Source: CAZHDI01 sp964531285
GTDB lineage: Bacteria; Pseudomonadota; Alphaproteobacteria; JAJFIK01
Length of the DNA stretch: 5,967 nt
NCBI GenBank assembly: GCA_964531285.1
Contig: CAZHDI010000148.1
Location: forward strand, 1-5,967
Direction: 5' to 3'
The translations under genes were made by a program, and so were the position numbers. This document shows positions 1 to 5,907 of this stretch, in pieces; the stretch's first letter is position 1; each line of letters opens with the position of its first letter. The notes below the pieces were generated by a model. It saw only the letters and a list, made by a program, of their open reading frames with translations. It was not told the DNA's origin and did no database searches.

Positions 1-1
1 G

Positions 2-652
2 GTGCTGTTGCTCGACGAGATCGAGAAGGCGCATCCGGACCTGTTCAACATCCTGTTGCAGGTGATGGATCACGGCAAGCTGACCGATAACAACGGCAAG
101 CAGATCGATTTCCGCAATGTGATCATGATCATGACCACCAATGCGGGGGCGGCTGACATGCAGCGCGGCGCGATCGGCTTCGGGCGCGCGACACGCGAAG
201 GCGAGGATGAGGACGCGATCAACCGTCTGTTCACGCCGGAATTCCGCAACCGTCTGGATGCGACCATTCCGTTCACGGCGCTGCCGACCGATGTGGTCCG
301 GCATGTGGCCCAGAAATTCGTGCTGCAGCTTGAGGCCCAGCTTGAGGACCGGAATGTCAGCTTCGAGTTGACCGATCCGGCCGTCGATTGGCTGGTGGCC
401 CATGGCTATGACGAGCGGATGGGCGCGCGGCCCATGGCGCGGATCATCCAGGAGCACATCAAAAAGCCGCTTGCGGATGAACTCCTGTTCGGGAAGCTGG
501 TGCGCGGCGGAACCGTGGTCGTCAAGGTCGAACCGGACAAAGAGACCGGTACGGATCGTCTGGCCTTTGACATCATCGAAGCGCCGCAGCCCCGTCCCAA
601 GGGGCGGTCCGGCGGTGGCGGCAAGGGCCGCGTACCGGAACTGGCGGACTGA
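2..652 (+). CDS. clpA: ATP-dependent Clp protease ATP-binding subunit ClpA, 3' part
   Basis: This is the carboxy-terminal part of the Clp/Hsp100 unfoldase that threads substrates into the ClpP peptidase in the cytoplasm. The 5' end lies outside the window; about 217 residues remain of a family usually near 750-780. The visible part begins inside the second AAA+ module. Numbering from the first in-frame codon, it shows the Walker B motif (LLLDE, D5/E6), sensor 1 (TTNAG, 45-49), an IGF tripeptide at 58-60 in the place of the ClpP-docking IGL loop, the arginine-finger segment FRNRLD (81-86) and sensor 2 GAR (141-143) in the small C-terminal domain. The IGF loop separates ClpA from ClpB, which lacks it. 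The end is a short glycine- and basic-rich tail (about 197-216) that looks disordered. ClpS, the usual adaptor gene upstream, would be outside the window. The TGA stop is at 650-652. Confidence 0.96.
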   Translation: MLLLDEIEKAHPDLFNILLQVMDHGKLTDNNGKQIDFRNVIMIMTTNAGAADMQRGAIGFGRATREGEDEDAINRLFTPEFRNRLDATIPFTALPTDVVRHVAQKFVLQLEAQLEDRNVSFELTDPAVDWLVAHGYDERMGARPMARIIQEHIKKPLADELLFGKLVRGGTVVVKVEPDKETGTDRLAFDIIEAPQPRPKGRSGGGGKGRVPELAD

Positions 653-666
653 CGACGGATCGATAA

Positions 667-699
667 GGCGGCGCCGCACAAGGCCGGTGCCGCCTGTTT
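667..699 (+). terminator. Hairpin after clpA, possible intrinsic terminator
   Basis: GGCGGCGCC (667-675) pairs with GGTGCCGCC (686-694), giving nine base pairs including one G-U. A tenth G-C pair (676/685) closes an 8-nt loop. The hairpin starts 15 nt after the clpA stop and is followed by TGTTTC, a weak T-rich stretch rather than a proper T run. It fits a terminator or an mRNA 3'-end stabiliser between clpA and the lipoprotein gene. The poor T tract keeps confidence moderate. Confidence 0.5.
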
Positions 700-712
700 C
701 CGGGGGACCATC

Positions 713-1480
713 ATGGACACGCATCGCCGCGCGGCATGGCTTTTGGGCCTGATCGCGCCATGGGTGTTGGCTGGATGCGGCGGCGGTCCGGATCCGAGCG
801 TGCTCGCCGATGGCAGCCGCGCCATTTATGGCGCGAGCACCGAAGCCGCCGATGCGCTGGAGGTGCCGGTCCGCATTCGCGGCGCCAGCAGCGTCGAGGA
901 TTTCCTGGTCCAATCGGCCAAGGTTGCGATGGCCACGGACGAAAGCACGTTCGGGCCGTGCGAAGCGCGCCATGTCGCCGGGCGCAGTGACCGGTTCGAC
1001 CCGTTCGAGGCCCCGGTCCTGGATGTTTTCGCCCGCAATGGCGCGCAGCGCGCCTGGATGACCCATCTTTATGTGGGGGGGTGCGGCGATCCCCGGCGGC
1101 ATAATCTGGTGATCGTCACCTTCGAGGACCAGCCGGCCAGTTTCATCGGCCTGTTGCCCGGCGACACGCGCGCGGGCACCCAACTGCAACGCCTTGCCAC
1201 CACACGGGCTTACGAGGCGGCCGCTCAGACCGCGGGCTTCGATTGCCGGCGGGCCGATGCGGCGCGGATCCGTGCGACCCGCTTCGAAGGGCTGGTGGCG
1301 ACCGACCGCCGCGAGAATGCCGGTGCGGTCTGGCAGGAACGCTGGACCGCCCATTATTGCGGTACGGACTATGACGTGTCGCTGGTGTTCGCCCCGGCAC
1401 TCGACGGATCGGGTGCCATGGATGTCGAAGCGGTCGGCGCGGCCCGGACAATCCTTGAAGGCTGGCCCAGTCTGGAGTGA
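713..1480 (+). CDS. Putative lipoprotein of unknown function
   Basis: I do not recognise the family. The 255-residue product starts with a basic n-region (THRR), a hydrophobic core (about 7-19) and the lipobox LAGC (19-22). It should therefore be cleaved by signal peptidase II before C22, lipidated there and anchored in the membrane facing the periplasm. The residues after C22 are glycines, with no aspartate at +2, so outer-membrane sorting by the Lol rule is plausible. Four further cysteines (C83, C124, C178, C216) could form two disulfides. The segment around 119-137 (LYVGGCGD followed by a hydrophobic strand) looks like part of a folded beta-rich core. The ATG at 713 is supported by GGGGGA at 702-707, by the immediately following signal peptide, and by the lack of a better start. 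The gene follows clpA by 60 nt, probably across a terminator, and converges on the HIT gene with only 9 nt between stops. That it is expressed is inferred from coding character and the signal peptide. Confidence 0.82.
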   Translation: MDTHRRAAWLLGLIAPWVLAGCGGGPDPSVLADGSRAIYGASTEAADALEVPVRIRGASSVEDFLVQSAKVAMATDESTFGPCEARHVAGRSDRFDPFEAPVLDVFARNGAQRAWMTHLYVGGCGDPRRHNLVIVTFEDQPASFIGLLPGDTRAGTQLQRLATTRAYEAAAQTAGFDCRRADAARIRATRFEGLVATDRRENAGAVWQERWTAHYCGTDYDVSLVFAPALDGSGAMDVEAVGAARTILEGWPSLE

Positions 1481-1489
1481 CCGGCGGGC

Positions 1490-1906
1490 TTAGAACGCGT
1501 TCCGGATCTTCTCCGCGAGGGCGGCGAGGGCATCCTGATCGGCCATGCCCCGCGCATGCAGTTTCATGTCCACACCGTCCCACCGCGGAATGATGTGAAA
1601 ATGAATGTGAAAAACGGTCTGGCCGGCTTCCGGGCCGTTGAGCTGGGCAATCATCACGCCCGGCGCGCCGACCGCCTTGCGCACCGCACCCGCGACCGTC
1701 TGAGTCGAAGTGATCAGCTTGCCGAGCATATCGGGGGCGAGGTCGAAGAGGTTTTCGGCTTCGGCTTTCGGGATCACCAGGGTGTGGCCCTCCGCCTGCG
1801 GCATAATATCGAGAAAGGCGAAGGTGTGGTCGTCCTCATAGACCTTATGCGCCGGCATCTCGCCGCGCAGGATCTTCGCAAAGACATTGTTGGTATCGTA
1901 GGCCAT
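1490..1906 (-). CDS. HIT family protein (histidine-triad nucleotide hydrolase/transferase)
   Basis: This is a 138-residue protein of the Hint/HIT superfamily, whose members hydrolyse or transfer nucleoside monophosphates from phosphoramidates, adenylylated intermediates or dinucleoside polyphosphates in the cytoplasm. The signature triad is clear: H100-I-H102-F-H104-I-I. By family precedent H102 is the nucleophile that forms the nucleotidyl intermediate. The N-terminal segment (NNVFAKILRGEMPAHKVYED, 6-25) and the central GHTLVIPK (40-47) are typical. The Cys pair seen near the N-terminus of some zinc-binding HIT proteins is absent. Length matches the family. The start at 1906 is strongly supported by GAGGAGA (complement of 1915-1921), 8 nt upstream. 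It is the last gene of the minus-strand operon; the stop of the preceding FemAB-like gene lies 3 nt before its ATG, and its own Shine-Dalgarno motif sits inside the end of that gene. The exact substrate cannot be read from sequence. Confidence 0.95.
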   Translation of the reverse strand: MAYDTNNVFAKILRGEMPAHKVYEDDHTFAFLDIMPQAEGHTLVIPKAEAENLFDLAPDMLGKLITSTQTVAGAVRKAVGAPGVMIAQLNGPEAGQTVFHIHFHIIPRWDGVDMKLHARGMADQDALAALAEKIRNAF

Positions 1907-1909
1907 GGC

Positions 1910-3190
1910 TCAAGTCTCCTCACCGGGCGCGGTCTCACCGGGCCTTCCGGGCTCCTTCATAGCAGGCGCGCCGGCCTCCGATGAACCCCCTTTGCGGAAC
2001 GGCGCGTAGTCGGCAAGGGCGGCCATGTCCTCGGCCACCGCGCCGCGCTCGGCCGCGAGATAACGCGCCACTGCCTGGCGGAATCCGCCATCGGCGATCC
2101 AATGGGCCGAATAGGTGGGCCTGGGCACATAACCGCGCGCGATCTTGTGGGTGCCTTGCGCCCCGGCCTCGACACGCTCGAGACCGCGTTCGATGGCGAA
2201 ATCGATGGCCTGGTAATAACAGGCCTCGAAATGCAGAAACGGGTGATGCTCGACAGCGCCCCAATAGCGCCCAAAGAGACACTGGCCGCCGATCATGTTG
2301 AGCGCCCCGGCAATCCATCGGCCGGCGCGCTTGGCCATCACCAGCAAAATGTCATCGGCCATGCGCTCGCCGATCAGGCTGAAAAAGGTCCGGGTCAGAT
2401 AGGGCCGGCCCCATTTGCGCGCGCCGGTGTCCGTGTAGAACGCGAAAAACGCGTCCCAGTGCTCTTCGCGGATATCCGCGCCGGTGAGCCAGTGCAGGGT
2501 CACATCGTTCTCAAGCGCGGCGGCCCGTTCCTTGCGCAGATTTTTGCGTTTGCGCGACGCCAGATCCTCCAGAAAACCATCGAACGAGGCATAGCCCCGG
2601 TTCTCCCAGTGGAATTGTTGATCCGTACGCTGGAGAAGCCCGGCATCGCCCAGGGCCGTCCATTGGGCATGGGTCGGAAAGGTGATGTGGACGGACGAGA
2701 CGTCGAGATCGCGCGCCACCGTTACGAGCCCCGCCGTGAGGGCGGTTTCGGTCCGCTCGCGAAACACCGGATCGCGCGTCAGCAGCCGGCGTCCGGTCAC
2801 CGGCGTAAACGGCACGGCCGCCAGCAATTTGGGATAATAGGTGCCGCCGGCCCGCTCATAGGCATCCGCCCAGCCGTGGTCGAAAACATATTCGCCCTGG
2901 CTGTGACCCTTGAGGTAAAGCGGGACGGCGCCCTCGATCCCGTCGGGGCCGTCCATGACCAGATGCATGGGCTGCCAGCCCGTGCGCGGCGCCGCCGAGC
3001 CGGACTCTTCCAGGGCCTGCAGAAAGCCATGGGTGAGGAACGGATCATAGGGGACATCGCCGCCGGGATTGGCACAGGCATCCCAAGCGCCCGCATCAAT
3101 CTCATCGAGGCTGCGCACCAGACGCATCTCGATCGCATCGCCGTCTGTAGCGCCCGAGACGGGCGGGCCGGAGAGTGTGTCGCGGGTCAT
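1910..3190 (-). CDS. FemAB/GNAT-like family protein (DUF482, PF04339 type)
   Basis: This 426-residue protein matches my memory of the DUF482 family, annotated as GNAT N-acetyltransferase or 'peptidogalycan biosynthesis protein'. Its fold relates to FemA/FemB aminoacyl transferases, which use charged tRNA; the true substrate of this family is not established as far as I know. Visible family-like blocks are DHGWADAY (104-111), YYPKLLAAVPFTPVTGRRLL (118-137), the basic segment SRKRKNLRKER (212-222), GRYWG (307-311) and HFEACYYQAIDFAIERGLER (320-339) leading into GAQGTHKIARGY (343-354). A Pro/Gly/Glu-rich tail (about 401-426) looks disordered. The frame is open back to 3331, but I place the start at 3190: its ATG overlaps the TGA of the upstream GDPD gene as ATGA, and the residues upstream of it look like out-of-frame GDPD sequence. 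Only a weak AAGG lies 4 nt before this ATG, so translation probably relies on coupling. No signal peptide is seen, so a cytoplasmic location is expected. Confidence 0.92.
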   Translation of the reverse strand: MTRDTLSGPPVSGATDGDAIEMRLVRSLDEIDAGAWDACANPGGDVPYDPFLTHGFLQALEESGSAAPRTGWQPMHLVMDGPDGIEGAVPLYLKGHSQGEYVFDHGWADAYERAGGTYYPKLLAAVPFTPVTGRRLLTRDPVFRERTETALTAGLVTVARDLDVSSVHITFPTHAQWTALGDAGLLQRTDQQFHWENRGYASFDGFLEDLASRKRKNLRKERAAALENDVTLHWLTGADIREEHWDAFFAFYTDTGARKWGRPYLTRTFFSLIGERMADDILLVMAKRAGRWIAGALNMIGGQCLFGRYWGAVEHHPFLHFEACYYQAIDFAIERGLERVEAGAQGTHKIARGYVPRPTYSAHWIADGGFRQAVARYLAAERGAVAEDMAALADYAPFRKGGSSEAGAPAMKEPGRPGETAPGEET

Positions 3191-3948
3191 GACGCCTTGG
3201 GCCTTTCGGGGCGGAAATTCTCGAAGATCATACCATCGCACTGCGCTGCGACAGCATCGGCTTGGGCCGTGTCGCGCACCGTCCAGGCCAGAACGGGCAG
3301 ACCGAACCGGCGCATCAGGCGCGGCGGCCATGTTGTCAAAGCACTGGCCTCATAGGCGATGAAATGGGGGCGGGCCGGCACGGCGGCGAGTCCGGAGCGC
3401 AACGCGAGGCGGGCCCAGGCCGGCAGGTGGCCGGCGGCAGGCCCCCGGCGATAGTCCTGGGACAGGAAGCCGCGCGCCAGATCCGGCGCATGGGCCGCGA
3501 ACCAGCGCACCGTGCCGGGATGGAAGCTCTGGATGGCAACAGGACCGCGATAGCTGCTAAGCACCTCGGCCACGCGCGCCTCCAGCGGGCCGACCGTCAG
3601 GCCCGGCTCTGCGGTCTTTACCTCAACGAGCAATCCGGCGCGGCCGGCCGCCAGATCCAGGACGTCGATCAGGCGCGGGATCGCCGCCGCAGTGCCCTGA
3701 AGGGCCAATCCGGCCAGGGCATCGGCACTGCGGTCCCGTAACGCGCCGGGGATGCCGGTCATGCGGGTCAGGTCGGCATCGTGAAACACCATCGCCTCGC
3801 CGTCGGCGGACAGACGCACATCGATCTCGCACGGATAGCCGAGCGCAAGGGCCGCGTCGATGGCGGGCAGGGAATTCTCCGGCACACCGTCGCAATGCAG
3901 TCCGCGATGGGCGATGGCCGCGCCGCGCAGCCATGCGGCAGCGGTCAT
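3187..3948 (-). CDS. Glycerophosphodiester phosphodiesterase family protein
   Basis: This 253-residue GDPD/PI-PLC-like TIM-barrel enzyme should hydrolyse glycerophosphodiesters (deacylated phospholipids) to glycerol-3-phosphate and an alcohol. The N-terminal catalytic region is intact: H14-R15-G16, E24-N25-S26, E41 and D43 (EIDVR) and F55-H56-D57. The first of these supplies the general acid/base histidine, the glutamates and aspartate bind the divalent metal, and H56 is the second catalytic histidine. EVK (109-111) and the late LAWTVRD strand are also typical of the barrel. There is no signal peptide, so it is a short cytoplasmic type (UgpQ-like) rather than the longer periplasmic GlpQ type. 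The frame is open to 4146, but I start at 3948, where family similarity begins; this leaves 5 nt after the RidA stop. The RBS is weak. The TGA overlaps the next ATG as ATGA. Substrate head-group preference is unknown. Confidence 0.93.
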   Translation of the reverse strand: MTAAAWLRGAAIAHRGLHCDGVPENSLPAIDAALALGYPCEIDVRLSADGEAMVFHDADLTRMTGIPGALRDRSADALAGLALQGTAAAIPRLIDVLDLAAGRAGLLVEVKTAEPGLTVGPLEARVAEVLSSYRGPVAIQSFHPGTVRWFAAHAPDLARGFLSQDYRRGPAAGHLPAWARLALRSGLAAVPARPHFIAYEASALTTWPPRLMRRFGLPVLAWTVRDTAQADAVAAQCDGMIFENFRPERPKAS

Positions 3949-3953
3949 AGGCG

Positions 3954-4421
3954 TCAGGCCAGCTCGAACACGGCATCGATCTCGACCGCGACATTGAACG
4001 GCAGGCTCGGCGCCCCGACCGCAAAGCGGGCATGTTTGCCCTTGTCGCCGAGCACCTCGCCGATCAGGTCGGACGCGCCGTTGATCACGGCGGGATGCTG
4101 ATCGAACTCCGGTGTGCAATTGACGAACCCGCCGAGCTTCACGCACCGCGCGATCCGGTCGAGATCGCCCCCGGCGGCCGCCTTGGCCTGGGCCAGCAGA
4201 TTCAGCGCGCAGGTCCGCGCCGCCGCCTGGCCTTCCTCAAGGCTCAAGGCATCGCCCAGCTTGCCGATATACGACCGGTCCACGCCGATAATCGACACCT
4301 GACCCGAGACAAACACCTGTTTGCCGGATATCACGTAGGGCACGTAATTCGCCGCCGGTTTGGCCGGGTCCGGCAAAGTGATCCCAAGCGATTTCAGACG
4401 GGCGTCTACCGTTCCAGTCAT
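3954..4421 (-). CDS. RidA family protein (YjgF/YER057c/UK114), about 155-aa subgroup
   Basis: RidA-family trimers deaminate reactive enamine/imine intermediates made by PLP enzymes; several subgroups have other or unknown roles. This 155-residue protein is longer than canonical RidA (about 128) and matches the subgroup often annotated 'RidA family' or 'endoribonuclease L-PSP', with SGKQVFVSGQV (32-42), VKLGGFVNCTPEF (94-106) and a C-terminal HARFAVGAPSLPFNVAVEID (130-149). R132 and E147 keep the 15-residue spacing of the E. coli RidA substrate-binding R105 and E120, so imine deaminase activity is plausible. The position of C107 is alanine (A134) here. The frame runs open to 4469, but the ATG at 4421 has GGAGG (complement of 4429-4433) exactly 7 nt upstream, and family similarity starts there. 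It is the first gene of the four-gene minus-strand operon, behind a candidate promoter at 4460-4488. Confidence 0.95.
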   Translation of the reverse strand: MTGTVDARLKSLGITLPDPAKPAANYVPYVISGKQVFVSGQVSIIGVDRSYIGKLGDALSLEEGQAAARTCALNLLAQAKAAAGGDLDRIARCVKLGGFVNCTPEFDQHPAVINGASDLIGEVLGDKGKHARFAVGAPSLPFNVAVEIDAVFELA

Positions 4422-4459
4422 GGGCGGGCCTCCAGAATGCATGCGCGACACGGTGCCGG

Positions 4460-4488
4460 ACCATAGCACCGGGTCCCGACCCTGTCCT
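4460..4488 (-). promoter_or_regulatory. Candidate sigma-70-like promoter of the RidA–GDPD–FemAB-like–HIT operon
   Basis: Read on the minus strand, AGGACA (complement of 4483-4488) and TATGGT (complement of 4460-4465) are separated by exactly 17 nt. Each matches four of six consensus bases, with GACA kept in the -35. Transcription would start near 4453, giving a leader of roughly 30 nt that includes the GGAGG ribosome binding site of the RidA gene. The call rests on pattern and spacing only. Confidence 0.45.
4471..4482. promoter_or_regulatory. Inverted repeat in the promoter spacer (possible operator)
   Basis: GGGTC (4471-4475) and GACCC (4478-4482) form a perfect 5+5 inverted repeat around CC. 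It lies wholly in the 17-nt spacer between the candidate -35 and -10 boxes of the RidA operon, touching the -35. A protein bound there would compete with RNA polymerase. In GC-rich DNA a 5+5 repeat can arise by chance, so this is a candidate only. Confidence 0.3.
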
Positions 4489-4490
4489 TG

Positions 4491-4508
4491 GCGTCAGATT
4501 TGCGTCAG
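4491..4508. repeat. Direct repeat GCGTCAG, 11-nt phase, possible activator site
   Basis: GCGTCAG occurs at 4491-4497 and again at 4502-4508, start to start 11 nt, about one helical turn. A looser GGTCA follows at 4509-4513. The pair sits just upstream of the candidate -35 of the RidA operon (centre near -47 from the inferred start) and also upstream of eipB. That is where a dimeric activator, or a response regulator binding tandem half sites, would sit. No known consensus is recognised. Confidence 0.3.
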
Positions 4509-4525
4509 GGTCACAGGATGGCCAT

Positions 4526-4540
4526 CTTAAGAGTGTTAAC
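4526..4540. promoter_or_regulatory. Paired palindromic hexamers CTTAAG / GTTAAC upstream of eipB
   Basis: CTTAAG (4526-4531) and GTTAAC (4535-4540) are two perfect palindromes whose starts are 9 nt apart, in a short AT-rich island in otherwise GC-rich sequence, about 50-65 nt before the eipB start. They include TTAA-N5-TTAAC. This resembles the TTAA-N7-TTAA box of the alphaproteobacterial cell-cycle regulator CtrA, but the gap is two bases short. I found no convincing sigma-70 promoter for eipB here; the island may form part of one. Confidence 0.25.
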
Positions 4541-4591
4541 AAAAGGTATCCGGCGCGGGCGATGCGCCGGGCTCAGGCGAAGGGTAACGGG

Positions 4592-5434
4592 ATGCACTGG
4601 GGTTTGAGCGGCACGACCGGTCTGAAAGCCGTTATCGGCTGCGGTCTGTTGGGCCTGGGCATGATCGTGCCCGCGGCGGCCATGGTCGATACCTCGGGCT
4701 TTGCCTCGCACCGGGCGATATACGATGTGCGCCTCGGCGAGGGGCGCAACGCCGCCGGGTTCTCCCATGCTAATGGGCGCATTGTCGTCGAATGGCAGAA
4801 TGTCTGCACCGGCTACACCCTGAACCAGCGGTTTGTGACCGAATTCGTCTCGGTCGAAGGCGATGCCCTGTTCACGGATGCGCGTTTTTCCTCCTGGGAG
4901 GACCGGGAGGGCGACGATTTCCGCTTTTCCATGGAACGCTTCTTCAACGATCTGCCCGCGGACGGCGCGGTCGGCACCGCCAGCCGGGACGACACATCCG
5001 TTGTCTATGAGCGGCCCATGGCGGACACGCTGGATCTGCCCGACGACGTGATTTTCCCCAATGAGCACGCGGTCGCCATTGTCCGGGCCGCCGAGGACGG
5101 CACCAAGGTCGTCAAGCGTACGGTGTTCAACGGCGCCGAGGACGGGGCGATCTACGATGCGGTGGCGTTTATCGGCCCGCGCCAGGATGCGCGCGGCGAC
5201 GGGCCGTTCCAGCATATCGAGGGCGGCGAGCCGCTGGGGTCGCTGCCGCATTGGCCGGTGACCCTGGGCTATTATGCGTTCGGCGAGAAGGACGCGGGCC
5301 TGCCGGTCTATGAAGTGTCCTATCATCTGTACCCGAACGGTGTGTCGGACACGCTGCGTCTCAATTACGGCGATTTCGAACTCGTGGCCGACCTGTCCCA
5401 TATCGACTTTATCGAGACGCCGGACTGCCTCTGA
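4592..5434 (+). CDS. eipB: Cell envelope integrity protein EipB (DUF1849), periplasmic
   Basis: EipB/DUF1849 proteins are periplasmic beta-spiral proteins of Alphaproteobacteria, described in Brucella as needed for envelope integrity. The 280-residue product fits the family length. It begins with a signal peptide: a hydrophobic core at about 13-27, then VPAAA (26-30) as a likely signal peptidase I site. Family-like blocks are FASHRAIYDVRL (37-48), NGRIVVEWQNVCTGYTLNQRF (61-81), DDFRFSMERFFN (108-119), DLPDDVIFPNEHA (148-160) and VYEVSYHLYPNGVSD (239-253). C72 and the penultimate C279 are the only cysteines outside the signal peptide and correspond to the conserved disulfide pair of the family. 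The frame is open to 4562, but ATG 4592 has GAAGGG (4579-4584) 7 nt upstream, while AAGG before 4562 is 15 nt away. It is divergent from the RidA operon, and its TGA overlaps the OsmC start as TGATG. Confidence 0.92.
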   Translation: MHWGLSGTTGLKAVIGCGLLGLGMIVPAAAMVDTSGFASHRAIYDVRLGEGRNAAGFSHANGRIVVEWQNVCTGYTLNQRFVTEFVSVEGDALFTDARFSSWEDREGDDFRFSMERFFNDLPADGAVGTASRDDTSVVYERPMADTLDLPDDVIFPNEHAVAIVRAAEDGTKVVKRTVFNGAEDGAIYDAVAFIGPRQDARGDGPFQHIEGGEPLGSLPHWPVTLGYYAFGEKDAGLPVYEVSYHLYPNGVSDTLRLNYGDFELVADLSHIDFIETPDCL

Positions 5435-5907
5435 TGGCCCGCACCCACGCCTACGCCGTGGATCTGGAATGGACCGGCAACCGGGGCGAGGGCACGCGGA
5501 CCTATACCGGCTACGCCCGCGATCATGTGATCCGGATTGCCGGCAAACCCGACCTTCTGGGCTCCGCCGATACCGCCTTTCGCGGCGATGGCGCCCGCCA
5601 CAATCCGGAAGATCTGCTGCTCGCCTCCCTCTCGGCCTGTCACATGCTGTGGTATCTCCATCTGTGTGCGGAGGCCGGTGTCATCGTCACCGCCTATGGC
5701 GACCGGGCTGAGGGCACCATGGTCCTGGAGCCCGATGGCGGCGGGCAGTTTACGGACGTTACACTCAGGCCCCGGGTGACCCTTGGCCCCGGCAGCGACC
5801 GCGCCCTGGCCCTGCGCCTCCATGGTGACGCCCATGCAAAATGTTTCATTGCCCGGTCCATGGCCTTTCCCGTCAGCCATGAGCCGGTGATCGACGGCGG
5901 CGTGTGA
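5434..5907 (+). CDS. OsmC family protein (thiol-dependent organic hydroperoxide reductase type)
   Basis: OsmC/Ohr proteins are cytoplasmic homodimers that reduce organic hydroperoxides with a reactive cysteine pair. In this 157-residue protein the pair is C69 in LSACHMLWYLHLC (66-78) and C137 in HAKCFIARS (134-142). The PEDLLLASLSAC segment (58-69) is the usual lead into the central helix, with E60 in the place of the conserved acidic residue near the active site. C78 is a third cysteine, in the same central helix. The CFIARS version of the second site and the CHMLWYLHLC helix mark a subgroup distinct from Ohr, so peroxide reduction is likely but not certain. The ATG at 5434 shares its A with the eipB stop (TGATG) and has no clear Shine-Dalgarno motif, which points to translation coupled to eipB. 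Its own stop forms another TGATG with a following open frame. Confidence 0.93.
   Translation: MARTHAYAVDLEWTGNRGEGTRTYTGYARDHVIRIAGKPDLLGSADTAFRGDGARHNPEDLLLASLSACHMLWYLHLCAEAGVIVTAYGDRAEGTMVLEPDGGGQFTDVTLRPRVTLGPGSDRALALRLHGDAHAKCFIARSMAFPVSHEPVIDGGV

Noticed and set aside
1481..1489. Bidirectional terminator between the convergent lipoprotein and HIT genes
   Set aside because: Only 9 nt separate the stops, and I found no hairpin with a T run on either strand around them.
1556..1984. 142-codon + strand frame opposite the HIT gene
   Set aside because: It is antisense to a HIT gene with a perfect triad and a strong RBS; its translation shows only shadow composition.
3191..3331. N-terminal extension of the FemAB-like protein to an ATG at 3331
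   Set aside because: The 47 extra residues are the out-of-frame end of the GDPD gene, and the ATGA overlap at 3187-3190 gives a natural coupled start.
2102..3355. 417-codon open frame on the + strand, antisense to the FemAB-like gene and part of GDPD
   Set aside because: It mirrors two well-supported minus-strand genes whose family motifs are intact. Its translation has no recognisable domain, and long antisense frames are expected in GC-rich coding DNA.
3949..4146. N-terminal extension of the GDPD protein to 4146
   Set aside because: The 66 extra residues are Arg/Cys-rich out-of-frame RidA sequence with no GDPD character; the catalytic HRG motif lies 14 residues after the chosen start.
4422..4469. 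RidA start at 4469
   Set aside because: GGAGG lies 7 nt before the ATG at 4421, and the candidate promoter -10 box and inferred transcription start lie inside the extension.
4527..4539. Full CtrA binding box upstream of eipB
   Set aside because: The two TTAA elements are separated by 5 nt instead of the consensus 7, so I do not call it a CtrA site; only the palindromes are reported.
4562..4591. eipB start at 4562
   Set aside because: The nearest AAGG is 15 nt upstream, too far, whereas GAAGGG stands 7 nt before ATG 4592, and the signal peptide is well formed from the later start.
4511..5401. 296-codon open frame on the - strand, antisense to eipB
   Set aside because: It lies almost entirely over eipB, which has a signal peptide, family motifs and an RBS. 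The antisense translation has no recognised domain and runs into the divergent control region.
5365..5880. 171-codon - strand frame opposite the OsmC-family gene
   Set aside because: It is a shadow of an OsmC gene with both catalytic cysteines; the minus-strand translation is Gly/Ala-rich without a recognisable domain.
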